Assembly (NCBI RefSeq): GCF_002024165.1
Contig: NZ_MWQN01000001.1
Location: forward strand, 6,448,001-6,512,000
Length of the DNA stretch: 64,000 nt
Origin: Embleya scabrispora
GTDB lineage: Bacteria > Actinomycetota > Actinomycetes > Streptomycetales > Streptomycetaceae
Reading direction: 5' to 3'
A program made the translations under genes and the position numbers. The notes below the pieces were generated by a model. The model searched no databases and was not told the origin of the DNA. It saw only the letters and a list, made by a program, of their open reading frames with translations. This document shows, in pieces, positions 21,805-30,636 of the stretch; the first letter of the stretch is position 1; every line of letters starts with the position of its first letter.

Positions 21805-22878
21805 GTGATCCGTACCACTGCCCTGAGCAAGGTCTATCGCAGCCGAGAACGGCAGGTGACCGCGCTCGACGGGGTCGACCTGCACGTGCGCGAAGGCGAG
21901 ATCTTCGGTGTGCTCGGCCGCAGCGGCGCCGGCAAGAGCACCCTGATCCGCTGCGTCAACCGCCTGGAGCGCCCCACGTCGGGCACCGTCGAGGTGGGCG
22001 GGCGCGAGTTGACCTCGCTGTCCGCGAGCGCGCTGCGCGCCGAGCGGCGCGGCATCGGGATGATCTTCCAGCACTTCAACCTCCTCTCCAGCCGCACCGT
22101 CGCCGGGAACGTCGCGGTACCGCTGGAGATCGCCGGGGTGCCGCGCCGGGACCGGGCCCGCCGGGTCGCCGAACTACTCGACCTGGTCGGCCTCGCCGAG
22201 CACGCCAAGGCGTACCCCGCGCAGCTGTCCGGCGGCCAGAAGCAGCGGGTGGGCATCGCCCGCGCGCTGGCCGCCGAACCGCGCGTACTGCTGTCCGACG
22301 AGGCCACCTCGGCGCTCGACCCGGAGACCACCCGCTCGATCCTGGCCCTGCTGCGCGACCTGCGCGACCGACTCGGCCTGACGATCCTGCTGATCACCCA
22401 CGAGATGGACGTGGTCAAGAACATCTGCGACTCGGCCGCGCTGATGGAAGGCGGCCGAATCGTCGAGTCGGGCACGGTGCCCGAGCTGCTCGGCCGCTCC
22501 GACTCGCGGCTGGCCCGGGAGATGTTCCCGCTGGGTACGCCCGCCGTGCTCGCGGGCCGCACGCTGGTCGACATCACCTTCCGGGGCGAGGAGACGGCGC
22601 AGCCGTTCATCTCCACCCTCGCGCGCACCTACAACGTGGACGTCAACGTCCTGGGCGCGGCCGTGGAGAGCGTCGGCGGCCGGCAGATCGGCCGGATGCG
22701 GATCTCGCTCGACGGCACCTTCGAGCACAACGTGGTGCCGATCGGCTACCTGCGCGAGCAGGGCCTCCAGGTCGACGTGATCGACGAGGCCGAAGCCGAG
22801 TCGGGGACCGGCCACACCACATCGGACGCCGACGTCGCCGCCGCCGACGGCGGGGCGCTCGCGGGCAAGGAGCTCTGA
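21805..22878 (+). CDS. metN: Methionine ABC importer, ATP-binding subunit
   Basis: ATPase of the methionine-uptake importer. Walker A GRSGAGKS (residues 38-45), signature LSGGQ (141-145), Walker B and catalytic Glu in LLSDEATSALDPET, H-loop in LLITHEMDVVKNICD. The C-terminal 100 residues form the NIL/ACT-like domain that senses cytoplasmic methionine and inhibits transport. 357 residues from the GTG chosen, which has GAGGA seven bases upstream; an in-frame upstream extension to 21739 lacks a ribosome site. First gene of metNIQ; two bases separate it from metI. Confidence 0.95.
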   Translation: MIRTTALSKVYRSRERQVTALDGVDLHVREGEIFGVLGRSGAGKSTLIRCVNRLERPTSGTVEVGGRELTSLSASALRAERRGIGMIFQHFNLLSSRTVAGNVAVPLEIAGVPRRDRARRVAELLDLVGLAEHAKAYPAQLSGGQKQRVGIARALAAEPRVLLSDEATSALDPETTRSILALLRDLRDRLGLTILLITHEMDVVKNICDSAALMEGGRIVESGTVPELLGRSDSRLAREMFPLGTPAVLAGRTLVDITFRGEETAQPFISTLARTYNVDVNVLGAAVESVGGRQIGRMRISLDGTFEHNVVPIGYLREQGLQVDVIDEAEAESGTGHTTSDADVAAADGGALAGKEL

Positions 22879-22880
22879 CG

Positions 22881-23537
22881 ATGACCTGGTCCGAGATGCG
22901 GCCACTGCTGGAGACGGCCACGCAGGAGACGTTGTACATGGTCGGCGTCGCGACGCTGATCACCGTACTGATCGGCCTGCCCATCGGGCTGCTGCTCGTG
23001 CTCACCGACCGCGGCGGGCCGTTGTCCTTCGCGCCGGCGAACAAGCTGCTCGGCCTGGTGGTCAACGTGGGGCGGTCGATCCCGTTCCTGATCCTGCTCG
23101 TCGCGCTGATCCCGTTCACCCGCTGGGTGACCGGGACCACCATCGGCACCGACGCCGCGATCGTGCCGCTGACCGTGGGCGCCATCCCGTTCTTCGCGCG
23201 CCTGGTGGAGACCGCGGTGCGCGAGGTGGACCGGGGCCTGATCGAGGCCGCCCAGTCGATGGGCGCGGGCACGTTCACCGTCGTGCGCAAGGTGCTCGTG
23301 CGCGAGGCGGTGCCGTCGATCATCTCGGCGATCACCGTGACCGTCGTCGCGATCGTCGGCTACTCCGCGATGGCGGGTGTGGTCGGCGGCGGCGGGCTCG
23401 GCGACCTGGCCATCCGCTACGGCTACCAACGCTTCGAGACGAACCTGATGCTCGTCACCATCGCGGTGCTCGTCGTCCTGGTTCAACTCGTGCAATTCCT
23501 CGGCGATCTGCTCTCCCGCAGGCTCGCCCACCGCTAG
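22881..23537 (+). CDS. metI: Methionine ABC importer, permease subunit
   Basis: A 218-residue inner-membrane permease with five predicted helices. The N-terminus ETLYMVGVATLITVLIGLPIG is typical of MetI, and the coupling-helix EAA loop is EAAQSMGAGTFTVVRKVLV. The C-terminal GLGDLAIRYGYQRFETNLM block is strongly conserved in the family. ATG three bases after the metN stop. It works with MetN in the membrane to import D/L-methionine delivered by MetQ. Confidence 0.96.
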   Translation: MTWSEMRPLLETATQETLYMVGVATLITVLIGLPIGLLLVLTDRGGPLSFAPANKLLGLVVNVGRSIPFLILLVALIPFTRWVTGTTIGTDAAIVPLTVGAIPFFARLVETAVREVDRGLIEAAQSMGAGTFTVVRKVLVREAVPSIISAITVTVVAIVGYSAMAGVVGGGGLGDLAIRYGYQRFETNLMLVTIAVLVVLVQLVQFLGDLLSRRLAHR

Positions 23538-23589
23538 GACGCGAGGCATCTCGCCCGCGTACACCGCACCACCAGGAAAGGCACTCTTC

Positions 23590-24411
23590 GTGCGTATCGA
23601 CAAGTTCGTCGCCATCTCCGCCGTCGCCGCCCTCGGACTCGGTCTCGCCGCCTGCGGCAGCGACGACAAGAAGGGCTCGTCCGCCTCCGACCCGCTCAAG
23701 GTCGCCGCATCCGCCGTCCCGCACGCGCAGATCCTGAAGTACATCAAGGACAACCTCGCCGCGAAGGAGGGCCTGAAGCTGGAGATCAAGGAGTTCTCGG
23801 ACTACACCCAGCAGAATCCGGCCCTGGACGAGGGCGCGGTCGACGCCAACTTCTTCCAGCACAAGCCGTATCTGGCGGAGTACAACAAGGAGAAGGGCAA
23901 GAGCCTGACCCCGGTGGTGCCGGTGCACCTGGAGCCGCTCGCGCTCTACTCCAAGAACGTCAAGTCGCTCGCCGAGCTGAAGGACGGCGCGACCATCGCG
24001 TTCCCGAACGACGCCACCAACGGCGGTCGTGCGCTCAAGCTGCTCGCCGACAACGGTGTGATCAAGCTCAAGGACGGCGCGACCACCACGGCGACCGAGA
24101 AGGACATCGCCGACAACCCGAAGAAGCTCAAGTTCAAGGCGATCGAGGCGGCGCAGCTGCCCCGCGCGCTGGACGACGTGGACGGCGCGGTGATCAACGG
24201 CAACTACGCGCTGGACGCGGGGCTGACCCCGGGCAAGAACGGCATCGCGGTGGAGAAGGCCGACAACAACCCCTACGCGAACGTCCTGGTGGTCAAGAAG
24301 GGCAAGGACACCGACCCGCGCGTCCAGAAGCTGGCGAAGCTGCTGAACTCGCCCGAGGTGAAGAAGTACATCGCCGACGAGTACAAGGGCAACGTGCTCG
24401 CCGCGTTCTGA
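23590..24411 (+). CDS. metQ: Methionine-binding lipoprotein of the MetNIQ importer
   Basis: A 273-residue NlpA/MetQ-type substrate-binding lipoprotein. The signal peptide ends in the lipobox LAAC with Cys22 as the lipid-anchored residue. Mature domain landmarks: VPHAQILKYIKDNLAAKEGLKLEI-like start, DYTQQNPALDEGAVDANFFQHKPYL, AIPND-type strand (IAFPNDATNGGRAL) and INGNYALDAGL. GTG start with AGGAAAGGC a few bases upstream. Held on the outer face of the membrane, it hands methionine to MetI. A hairpin terminator follows 48 bases after the stop. Confidence 0.96.
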   Translation: MRIDKFVAISAVAALGLGLAACGSDDKKGSSASDPLKVAASAVPHAQILKYIKDNLAAKEGLKLEIKEFSDYTQQNPALDEGAVDANFFQHKPYLAEYNKEKGKSLTPVVPVHLEPLALYSKNVKSLAELKDGATIAFPNDATNGGRALKLLADNGVIKLKDGATTTATEKDIADNPKKLKFKAIEAAQLPRALDDVDGAVINGNYALDAGLTPGKNGIAVEKADNNPYANVLVVKKGKDTDPRVQKLAKLLNSPEVKKYIADEYKGNVLAAF

Positions 24412-24458
24412 CCCTCGCGGCGTGACCCCACCGCCCGCGCCGCGGCGCACACCACCCA

Positions 24459-24496
24459 CCACGGCTCCCGCCCGGTCCATCCGGCGGGGGCCGTGG
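24459..24496 (+). terminator. Terminator hairpin after metQ
   Basis: A 14-bp stem CCACGGCTCCCGCC / GGCGGGGGCCGTGG with one wobble pair and a 10-nt loop. It separates metNIQ from the B12 riboswitch that begins shortly afterwards. Confidence 0.75.
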
Positions 24497-24534
24497 CGTG
24501 TTTCGGGGCATGTGAGAGGGTGTGGCCGACAGCA

Positions 24535-24735
24535 GGGAAGGAATCCGGCGGATCGCGCGGAGCACCTTCGGGCCCGGTGTCGAGGTGTGTTCGCGGCCGA
24601 ACGGGACGCGGACCACACCTCGGTGCCGGTACATCCGGAGGCGGCGGCGCGATGCGGCAACCCGGAGCGGTCCCGCCACTGTGAACGCGCGCCCTCGGGC
24701 GGGCGTGAGCCAGAGACTTGCCGCTGTCCGGGACC
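24535..24735 (+). ncRNA. Cobalamin (AdoCbl) riboswitch
   Basis: The conserved core is clear: GCGGTCCCGCCACTGTGAA at about 24667-24685, followed by a variable hairpin (GCGCGCCC...GGGCG) and the B12-box-like GAGCCAGAGACTTGCCG ending near 24723. Upstream, a long stem CGAGGTGTG / CACACCTCG (24581-24622) and GGAGGC...GATGCGGCAACCCGG fit the P3 and P6 regions. The 5' edge is approximate. It precedes the chelatase-like gene and the B12 genes, so adenosylcobalamin would shut down B12 synthesis or cobalt insertion. Whether it acts on transcription or on ribosome access cannot be read with certainty. Confidence 0.85.
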
Positions 24736-24793
24736 CCGAACGCGGGTCCCGCCACCGACCAGGGCGTGGACACCCGAGGGAGGCCGACGGCGC

Positions 24794-24895
24794 ATGCCTG
24801 CGTGCTTGATACCGATGTTCCCGGCGATGGTCCTACCGATATGCACGGTACGGACATCCGATGGCGAATCGACGACGCCGGGCCGGCGCCGATGA
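24794..24895 (+). CDS. Small ORF between B12 riboswitch and chelatase gene
   Basis: A 33-codon [22 protein letters not shown] followed by a polar tail ending GRRR. It has a strong ribosome site (GAGGGAGG, ten bases upstream) located just after the riboswitch, and its TGA overlaps the chelatase ATG as ATGA. The chelatase ATG has no good ribosome site of its own. This suggests the riboswitch controls ribosome loading on the small ORF and the chelatase is translated by coupling. The N-terminal half is hydrophobic and could enter the membrane. I do not recognise a family. Confidence 0.45.
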   Translation: MPACLIPMFPAMVLPICTVRTSDGESTTPGRRR

Positions 24896-26973
24896 GCGCC
24901 GCCTACCCGTTCTCCGCCATCGTCGGGCTGGCCGACCTGCGTCTGGCCCTGGTGTTGAACGCGGTCTCGCCCGCGGTCGGCGGGGTGTTGGTGCGGGGCG
25001 AGAAGGGCACCGCCAAGTCGACCATGGTGCGCGCGCTGGCGAGCCAGCTGCCCGAGGTCGCGGTCGTACCGGGGTGCCGCTTCTCCTGCGAACCGGTCCG
25101 GCCGGACGAGCACTGCCCCGACGGCCCGCACGATCCGGCCGTCGGCGGCGTCTCGCGCCCCGCGCGTCTGGTGGAACTGCCGGTCGGCGCCAGCGAGGAC
25201 CGGCTGGCCGGCTCGCTGGACATCGAACGTGCGCTCACCGAGGGCGTCAAGGCGTACGAACCCGGACTGCTGGCCGCCGCGCACCGGGGCGTGCTGTACG
25301 TCGACGAGGTCAACCTGCTGCACGACCACCTCGTCGACCTGCTCTTGGACGCGGCGGCGATGGGTACCTCGCACGTGGAGCGCGAGGGGGTGTCCGTGCG
25401 GCACGCCGCGCGGTTCCTGCTGGTGGGCACGATGAACCCGGAAGAGGGCGAGCTGCGGCCGCAGTTGCTGGACCGGTTCGGGCTGACCGTGGAGGTGGCG
25501 GCGAGCCGGGAGCCGCGCGAGCGGGCCGAGGTGGTGCGCCGCCGGTTGGCGTACGAGGCCGACCCCGACGGGTTCGCGGCGCGGTGGGCGGACGAGGACG
25601 CGGCGTTGGCCGGGCGGATCCTGGCGGCCCGCAAGGTGCTGGCCGAGGTGCGGTTGCCCGACGCCGAGTTGGAGCGGATCGCCCGGGTGTGCGCGTCGTT
25701 CGAGGTGGACGGGATGCGGGCGGACCTGGTCACGGCGCGTACCTCGATCGCGCTGGCCGCCTGGCACGGGCGGACCGAGGTGACTGCGGAGGACGTGCGG
25801 CAGGCCGCGCTGTTGGCGCTGCCGCACCGGCGGCGGCGCAATCCGTTCGACGCGCCCGGTCTGGACGAGGCGCTGCTCGACGAGGCGCTGCGGGATCCGG
25901 AGGAGCCCGAACCGGAGCCGGAGCCGGAGGGGGACGGGCCGGACGGGGGCGGGGAGCCGCCGGCGGGGTCGGACGGGTCGGACGGGTCGGAGCGGTCGGA
26001 CGGTGCGGACCGGTCGGATGGCTCGGACGGGTCGGACGGGTCGGCGGGCCAGGGGTCGAAGCCGACCGAGGCGGCGCCGAGTTCGGCGCCCGGTACCGAG
26101 GATGCCCCGGTGTCTGGGGCGCCGGCCGGTTCGGACGGTGGGCGGGAGCAGGCCGCGGTGGCGGCGGCCGAGCCGTATCGCACCCGGCTGTTCGCGGTGC
26201 CCGGGGTCGGGCAGGGCGCGGCCGGGCGCCGCTCGCGCGCGCGGACCGCGAGCGGGCGTACCACCGGTGCGCAGGTCGCCGCGGGCCGGGTGACCCGGCT
26301 GCATGTCGCGGCCACGGTGCGGGCGGCGGCGCTGCACCAGAAGGCGCGCGGACGTACCGGCGCGGGGCTGCTGCTGCGGCGCACCGATCTGCGCGAGGCG
26401 GTCCGTGAGGGACGCGAGGGCAACCTGGTGCTGTTCGTGGTGGACGCGTCCGGGTCGATGGCGGCGCGCAAGCGCATGCAGGCGGTCAAGGGCGCGGTGT
26501 TGTCCCTGCTGCTGGACGCCTATCAGCGACGGGACAAGGTCGGGCTGGTCACCTTCCGGGGCGCGGGGGCGTCGTTGGCATTGCCGCCGACGTCGTCGGT
26601 GGAGATCGGCGCGGCGCGGCTGGCGGCGTTGCCGACCGGGGGGCGTACGCCCGTGGGGGCCGGACTGTTGCGTGCGCACGAGACGTTGCGGGTGGAGCGG
26701 CTGCGTGATCCGCTGCGGCGGCCGCTGCTCGTGGTGGTCACCGACGGGCGGGCCACGGGTGGGCGGGACGCGCTGGGGGAGAGCCGGCGGGCGGCTCGGC
26801 TGTTGGCGGCCGGGGGTGTCGCGTCGTTGGTGGTGGACTGCGAGAGCGGTCCGGTGCGGTTGGGCCTGGCGGCCCGGCTTGCCGGGGATTTGGGTGGGCC
26901 GGTGGTGACGTTGGACGAACTCGCGGCGGAGGGGCTGGCGGGGCTGGTGCGGGATGTGCGCTCGGTGGCGTGA
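24892..26973 (+). CDS. ChlI-ChlD-type fused chelatase AAA+/VWA subunit (B12 cluster)
   Basis: A 693-residue protein joining an N-terminal MoxR/ChlI-type AAA+ ATPase to a C-terminal von Willebrand A domain through a Pro/Glu, Ser/Asp/Gly-rich linker. Walker A is GEKGTAKST (residues 36-44), Walker [12 protein letters not shown], sensor [21 protein letters not shown]. The VWA metal-site motif is DASGSM (518-523). Such proteins accompany B12 clusters in actinomycetes and are thought to provide the ATPase partner for CobN-type cobalt chelatase; CobN itself is not in the window. The ATG used overlaps a small upstream ORF; an in-frame ATG at 24841 is an alternative. Confidence 0.88.
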   Translation: MSAAYPFSAIVGLADLRLALVLNAVSPAVGGVLVRGEKGTAKSTMVRALASQLPEVAVVPGCRFSCEPVRPDEHCPDGPHDPAVGGVSRPARLVELPVGASEDRLAGSLDIERALTEGVKAYEPGLLAAAHRGVLYVDEVNLLHDHLVDLLLDAAAMGTSHVEREGVSVRHAARFLLVGTMNPEEGELRPQLLDRFGLTVEVAASREPRERAEVVRRRLAYEADPDGFAARWADEDAALAGRILAARKVLAEVRLPDAELERIARVCASFEVDGMRADLVTARTSIALAAWHGRTEVTAEDVRQAALLALPHRRRRNPFDAPGLDEALLDEALRDPEEPEPEPEPEGDGPDGGGEPPAGSDGSDGSERSDGADRSDGSDGSDGSAGQGSKPTEAAPSSAPGTEDAPVSGAPAGSDGGREQAAVAAAEPYRTRLFAVPGVGQGAAGRRSRARTASGRTTGAQVAAGRVTRLHVAATVRAAALHQKARGRTGAGLLLRRTDLREAVREGREGNLVLFVVDASGSMAARKRMQAVKGAVLSLLLDAYQRRDKVGLVTFRGAGASLALPPTSSVEIGAARLAALPTGGRTPVGAGLLRAHETLRVERLRDPLRRPLLVVVTDGRATGGRDALGESRRAARLLAAGGVASLVVDCESGPVRLGLAARLAGDLGGPVVTLDELAAEGLAGLVRDVRSVA

Positions 26974-26975
26974 GG

Positions 26976-27225
26976 GTCCTCATGCGCCGGACGGGCTGGT
27001 TTTTGGTCGGTCGTGGGCCGGGGTGTGGTTGGCCGGCCTGCGGCCCGCCGGTCCTCAAGCGCCGGACGGGCTGAGCTCGGTCGGCCCTGGGCGATGGGTC
27101 GGCCGGGAAGTGGTCGGCCGGGCTGCGCCCCGCTTTGTCCTCAAGCGCCGGACGGGCTGATCTTGGTTGTGCCGGGTGGGTCGGGTCGGGTTTTGGGGTG
27201 CTGTCTTCAAGCGCCGGACGGGTTG
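26976..27225 (+). repeat. Four copies of the dispersed intergenic repeat
   Basis: Copies of the TCAAGCGCCGGACGGGCTG-type element start at 26976, 27051, 27137 and 27203, all in the same orientation as the upstream gene; the first begins two bases after the chelatase stop codon. Two are preceded by the short GC hairpins (GGCCTGCGGCC-like and GGGC-TGC-GCCC) also seen in the 5-kb array. Nothing else is seen between the chelatase gene and cobO. Confidence 0.9.
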
Positions 27226-27279
27226 GAATCGGTTGGCCTGGGGCTTTTGTTTCGGGTCAGTGGGTAGAGGGAGATTGTC

Positions 27280-27894
27280 GTGCCGCAGGGTGTTCCCGTG
27301 CATGTGCCTGCTGATGGGCTGACTACGCGTCAGCGGCGGAATCGGGCGTTGGTGGTCGTGCATACCGGGGCCGGCAAGGGGAAGTCGACGGCCGCCTTCG
27401 GGCTTGCCCTGCGGGGGTGGAATCAGGGGTGGGCCGTCGGGGTGTTCCAGTTCGTGAAGTCGGCGAAGTGGAAGGTGGGCGAGGAGAGTGTGTTGCGCAC
27501 CCTCGGGCGCCTGCATGACGAGACCGGGGAGGGTGGGCCGGTCACCTGGCACAAGATGGGTGAGGGCTGGTCCTGGATCCAGCGCGAGGGTACGCAGGAG
27601 GACCACGCGGAGGCGGCTCGCCAGGGCTGGGAGCAGATCAAGCGGGACCTGGCCGCCGAGACGTATCGGGTGTACGTGCTCGACGAGTTCACCTATCCGA
27701 TGAAGTGGGGCTGGGTGGACGTGGACGAGGTGGTCGCGGTGCTGCGGGATCGGCCCGGCAGCCAGCACGTGGTGATCACCGGCCGCGATGCCGATCCGCG
27801 CCTGATCGAGGCCGCCGACCTGGTCACCGAGATGACCAAGGTCAAGCACCCGATGGACGCCGGGCAAAAGGGCCAGCGGGGCATCGAGTGGTGA
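27280..27894 (+). CDS. cobO: Cob(I)yrinic acid a,c-diamide adenosyltransferase
   Basis: Attaches the 5'-deoxyadenosyl ligand from ATP to the reduced corrin. 204 residues. The modified P-loop is HTGAGKGKSTAAFG (GAGKGKST at 30-37), followed by GWAVGVFQFVKSAKWKVGEE, and VYVLDEFTYPMKWGWVD carries the Walker B-like acidic residues; the C-terminus VTEMTKVKHPMDAGQKGQRGIEW is diagnostic of the CobA/CobO family. GTG start with AGAGGGAGA upstream. The stop overlaps the cobB GTG (GTGA). Confidence 0.96.
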   Translation: MPQGVPVHVPADGLTTRQRRNRALVVVHTGAGKGKSTAAFGLALRGWNQGWAVGVFQFVKSAKWKVGEESVLRTLGRLHDETGEGGPVTWHKMGEGWSWIQREGTQEDHAEAARQGWEQIKRDLAAETYRVYVLDEFTYPMKWGWVDVDEVVAVLRDRPGSQHVVITGRDADPRLIEAADLVTEMTKVKHPMDAGQKGQRGIEW

Positions 27895-29300
27895 GTGCTC
27901 CGCCGCGGGTGGTGATCGCCGCGCCCGCCTCGGGGCACGGGAAGACCACCGTGGCCACCGGGCTGATCGCCGCGTTCACCCGGCGCGGGGACGTCGTGTC
28001 GCCGCACAAGGTGGGGCCGGATTACATCGATCCCGGGTATCACGCGCTGGCCGCCGGTCGGGTCGGGCGCAATCTCGATCCGTTCCTGGTCGGCGAGGAG
28101 CGGATCGGGCCGCTGTTCGCGCATGGCGCGCGCGGCGCCGATCTCGCCGTGATCGAGGGCGTGATGGGGCTGTTCGACGGCGCGGCCGGGCGAGGCGGAT
28201 ATGCCTCCACCGCGCATGTCGCGCGGCTGCTCGGGGCGCCGGTGGTGCTGGTCGTGGACGCGCGGGCGCAGAGCCGTTCGGTGGCCGCGCTCGTGCGCGG
28301 GTTCGACACTTTCGAGCCGGCCGTGGGCGTGGCCGGGGTGGTCCTCAACCGGGTCGGCTCGGACCGCCACGAGAGCATGCTGCGCGAGGCGTTGGACGAG
28401 ATCGGCATGCCCGTCCTGGGCGTGCTGCGCCGACACGACTCGATCGCCAAACCCGCCCGGCACCTGGGCCTGGTCCCGGTCGCCGAGCGGCACGCCGACG
28501 CGGTGCGCACCGTGGAGGCGCTCGGCGAACTGATCGCGCGCAGCGTGGACCTGGCCGCCGTGCGGCGGATCGCGGCGGGTGCGCGGGCGCTGCCGGACGC
28601 GCCGTGGAACGCGGCCGAGGAGGTCGGCGGCCCGGTTGCCGGGCGGCCGAGAATCGCCCTCGCGGGCGGCTCGGCGTTCACCTTCGCCTACGCCGAGACC
28701 GCCGAACTGCTCGGTGCGGCCGGGGCCGAGGTGGTCACCGTCGATCCGCTGCGCGACGAGCGGTTGCCCGAACGGACCGCGGGCCTGGTGGTGGGCGGCG
28801 GATTTCCCGAGGTGTACGCGGCCGAGTTGGCGGCGAACGCGACGCTGCGCGCGGACGTGGTGGCGCTGGCCGGGCGCGGCGGGCCGATCGCGGCGGAGTG
28901 CGCGGGGCTGCTGTACCTGGCCCGGAGCTTGGACGGGGCGCCGATGTGCGGGGTGTTGCCCGCCGACGCGCGGATGACCGAGCGGCTGACCCTGGGCTAT
29001 CGCGAGGCGACGGCGGCGCACGACTCGGTGCTCGCGGCGACCGGACGGGTGGTGCGCGGACACGAGTTCCACCGCACCACGCTCACCCCGAGGGCGGGCG
29101 GCCGGCCCGCGTGGAGCCTGGGGGAGACGGGCTTCGAGGGGCACGTCGTAGGGTCGGTGCACGCGTCGTATCTGCACACCCATTGGGCGGGAGCGCCGGA
29201 TCTGCCCAGGCGGTTCGTCGACGCGTGTGTGGCGGCCGGGGCGACCGCGGGGACCCCGGTGCCCTCGGGGACCGGGGAAGAAGTCACTCTCGGTGCGTGA
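27891..29300 (+). CDS. cobB: Cobyrinic/hydrogenobyrinic acid a,c-diamide synthase
   Basis: ATP- and glutamine-dependent amidation of the a and c side chains of the corrin ring. 469 residues. The N-terminal dethiobiotin-synthetase-like domain has APASGHGKTTVATG (P-loop near residues 12-20), HKVGPDYIDPGYH and EGVMGLFDG; the C-terminal class I glutaminase-like domain has GGGFPEVYAAEL and the nucleophile Cys337 in IAAECAGLLYL. The GTG is coupled to cobO by four bases. The 120-bp gap to cobL contains a small inverted repeat (GAACCTCCCCCGGGGTTC). Confidence 0.96.
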   Translation: MSAPPRVVIAAPASGHGKTTVATGLIAAFTRRGDVVSPHKVGPDYIDPGYHALAAGRVGRNLDPFLVGEERIGPLFAHGARGADLAVIEGVMGLFDGAAGRGGYASTAHVARLLGAPVVLVVDARAQSRSVAALVRGFDTFEPAVGVAGVVLNRVGSDRHESMLREALDEIGMPVLGVLRRHDSIAKPARHLGLVPVAERHADAVRTVEALGELIARSVDLAAVRRIAAGARALPDAPWNAAEEVGGPVAGRPRIALAGGSAFTFAYAETAELLGAAGAEVVTVDPLRDERLPERTAGLVVGGGFPEVYAAELAANATLRADVVALAGRGGPIAAECAGLLYLARSLDGAPMCGVLPADARMTERLTLGYREATAAHDSVLAATGRVVRGHEFHRTTLTPRAGGRPAWSLGETGFEGHVVGSVHASYLHTHWAGAPDLPRRFVDACVAAGATAGTPVPSGTGEEVTLGA

Positions 29301-29421
29301 TCGGCGCAACCCCGGGTGGGAAAGCCGACGTCGTGTCGGGTAACGGGCGCCCGGTCACGGGCGCCGCCGCAGGTCCGCGCGGAACCTCCCCCGGGGTTCG
29401 GCGCGGCGAGGGGGGATGGCC

Positions 29422-30636
29422 ATGGCTGATCGGGTGACCGTGATCGGGTACGACGGCGGGCCGCTGTCGGCGCCGGCCGTCCAGGCGCTGCGGGCGGCGA
29501 CGCTGGTCGCCGGGCCGGAGCGGGTGTTGGCGGCCGTCGAGGTGCCCGACGGGGCCGAACGGGTGGTGCTGGGCAACGTACACGTGGCCGCGCAGCGGAT
29601 CGGCGCGCATCGCGGCATCGCGGTGGTGCTCGCGATCGGCGATCCCGGCTTCTTCGGGATCGTGCGGTTGTTGCGCCGGGCCGAGTACGGCCTGGAGTTG
29701 GAGATCGTGCCCGCGGTGTCCTCGGTCGCGCTGGCGTTCGCCCGGGCCTCGATGGCGTGGGACGACGCCCGCGTGGTCAGCGCGTTGGGCCGGGACGTGC
29801 GGCGGGCGGCGAACCTGTGCCGGGCGTTCGGCAAGGTCGCGGTGCTGACCGGTTCCGGTGCGGGTCCGGCCGAACTGGCCGCGCTGCTCACCGACGTGCC
29901 GCGCACGTTCGTGGTCTGCGAGCGGCTGGGCACCGAGGACGAGGAGATCTCGATGGTCTCCGCGGAGCACGCGATCGGGCACGAGTGGTCCGACGTGGAC
30001 GTGGTGATCGTGATCGGTCCGGCGCCGCGCGCGGGCGCCGCCGCGGGCTGGTTGGCGGGCGAACGGCCCGGTTTTCCGGGGCCGGTGCGCGGCTGGGCGC
30101 TGGCCGAGGAGTCGTACGCGCATCGCCCGGGCGCGATCACCCGTGCCGAGGTGCGCGCGCTCGCGGTGGCCCGACTCGGGCCGCGGCCCGGCGATCTGGT
30201 CTGGGACGTCGGCGCGGGCAGCGGTTCGGTCGGCGTGGAGTGCGCCCGGCACGGCGCCGCGGTGGTCGCGATCGAGCAGGACGCGTTCCGGTGCGACCTG
30301 ATCGCGGAGAACGCCTCCCGGTTCGGCGTCGAGGTGCAGGTGGTGCACGGCAAGGCGCCCGAGGTGCTGGCCCGACTGCCGTTGCCCGACGTGGTGTTCG
30401 TCGGCGGGGGCGGGCCCTCGACGCTGGCGGCGTGTGCGGCGCGGCGTCCGGAGCGGATCGTCGCCGGGCTGTCGGAGGTGGACCGGGTGGCCGAGGCGCG
30501 TGCGGTGCTGGAGCGGGCGGGCTACACGGTGGACGGCTGCCTGGTGCAGTCGTCGCGGTTGTCGGCGCCGAGCGGTGGGGCGCTGGGGTTGGAGCCGGCG
30601 CACCCGGTGTTCGTGGTGTGGGGGGATCGTTCGTGA
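29422..30636 (+). CDS. cobL: Precorrin-6Y C5,15-methyltransferase (decarboxylating), CbiE-CbiT fusion
   Basis: Bifunctional enzyme that methylates C5 and C15 of precorrin-6B and removes the acetate side-chain carboxylate. Residues 1-200 are the CbiE tetrapyrrole-methylase domain (VTVIGYDGGPLS, LAIGDPGFFGIVRLL, GRDVRRAANLCRAFGKVAVLTG). Residues 210-404 are the CbiT Rossmann methyltransferase with SAM motif DVGAGSGSVGVE (Gly264 region). The second of two in-frame ATGs is chosen because it lies six bases after the GAGGGGGG ribosome site. The stop overlaps the next gene by four bases. Confidence 0.94.
   Translation: MADRVTVIGYDGGPLSAPAVQALRAATLVAGPERVLAAVEVPDGAERVVLGNVHVAAQRIGAHRGIAVVLAIGDPGFFGIVRLLRRAEYGLELEIVPAVSSVALAFARASMAWDDARVVSALGRDVRRAANLCRAFGKVAVLTGSGAGPAELAALLTDVPRTFVVCERLGTEDEEISMVSAEHAIGHEWSDVDVVIVIGPAPRAGAAAGWLAGERPGFPGPVRGWALAEESYAHRPGAITRAEVRALAVARLGPRPGDLVWDVGAGSGSVGVECARHGAAVVAIEQDAFRCDLIAENASRFGVEVQVVHGKAPEVLARLPLPDVVFVGGGGPSTLAACAARRPERIVAGLSEVDRVAEARAVLERAGYTVDGCLVQSSRLSAPSGGALGLEPAHPVFVVWGDRS

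Noticed and set aside
24422-24809. Open frames across the B12 riboswitch
   Set aside because: The RNA motif explains the conservation; frames have no ribosome site apart from the short ORF at 24794.
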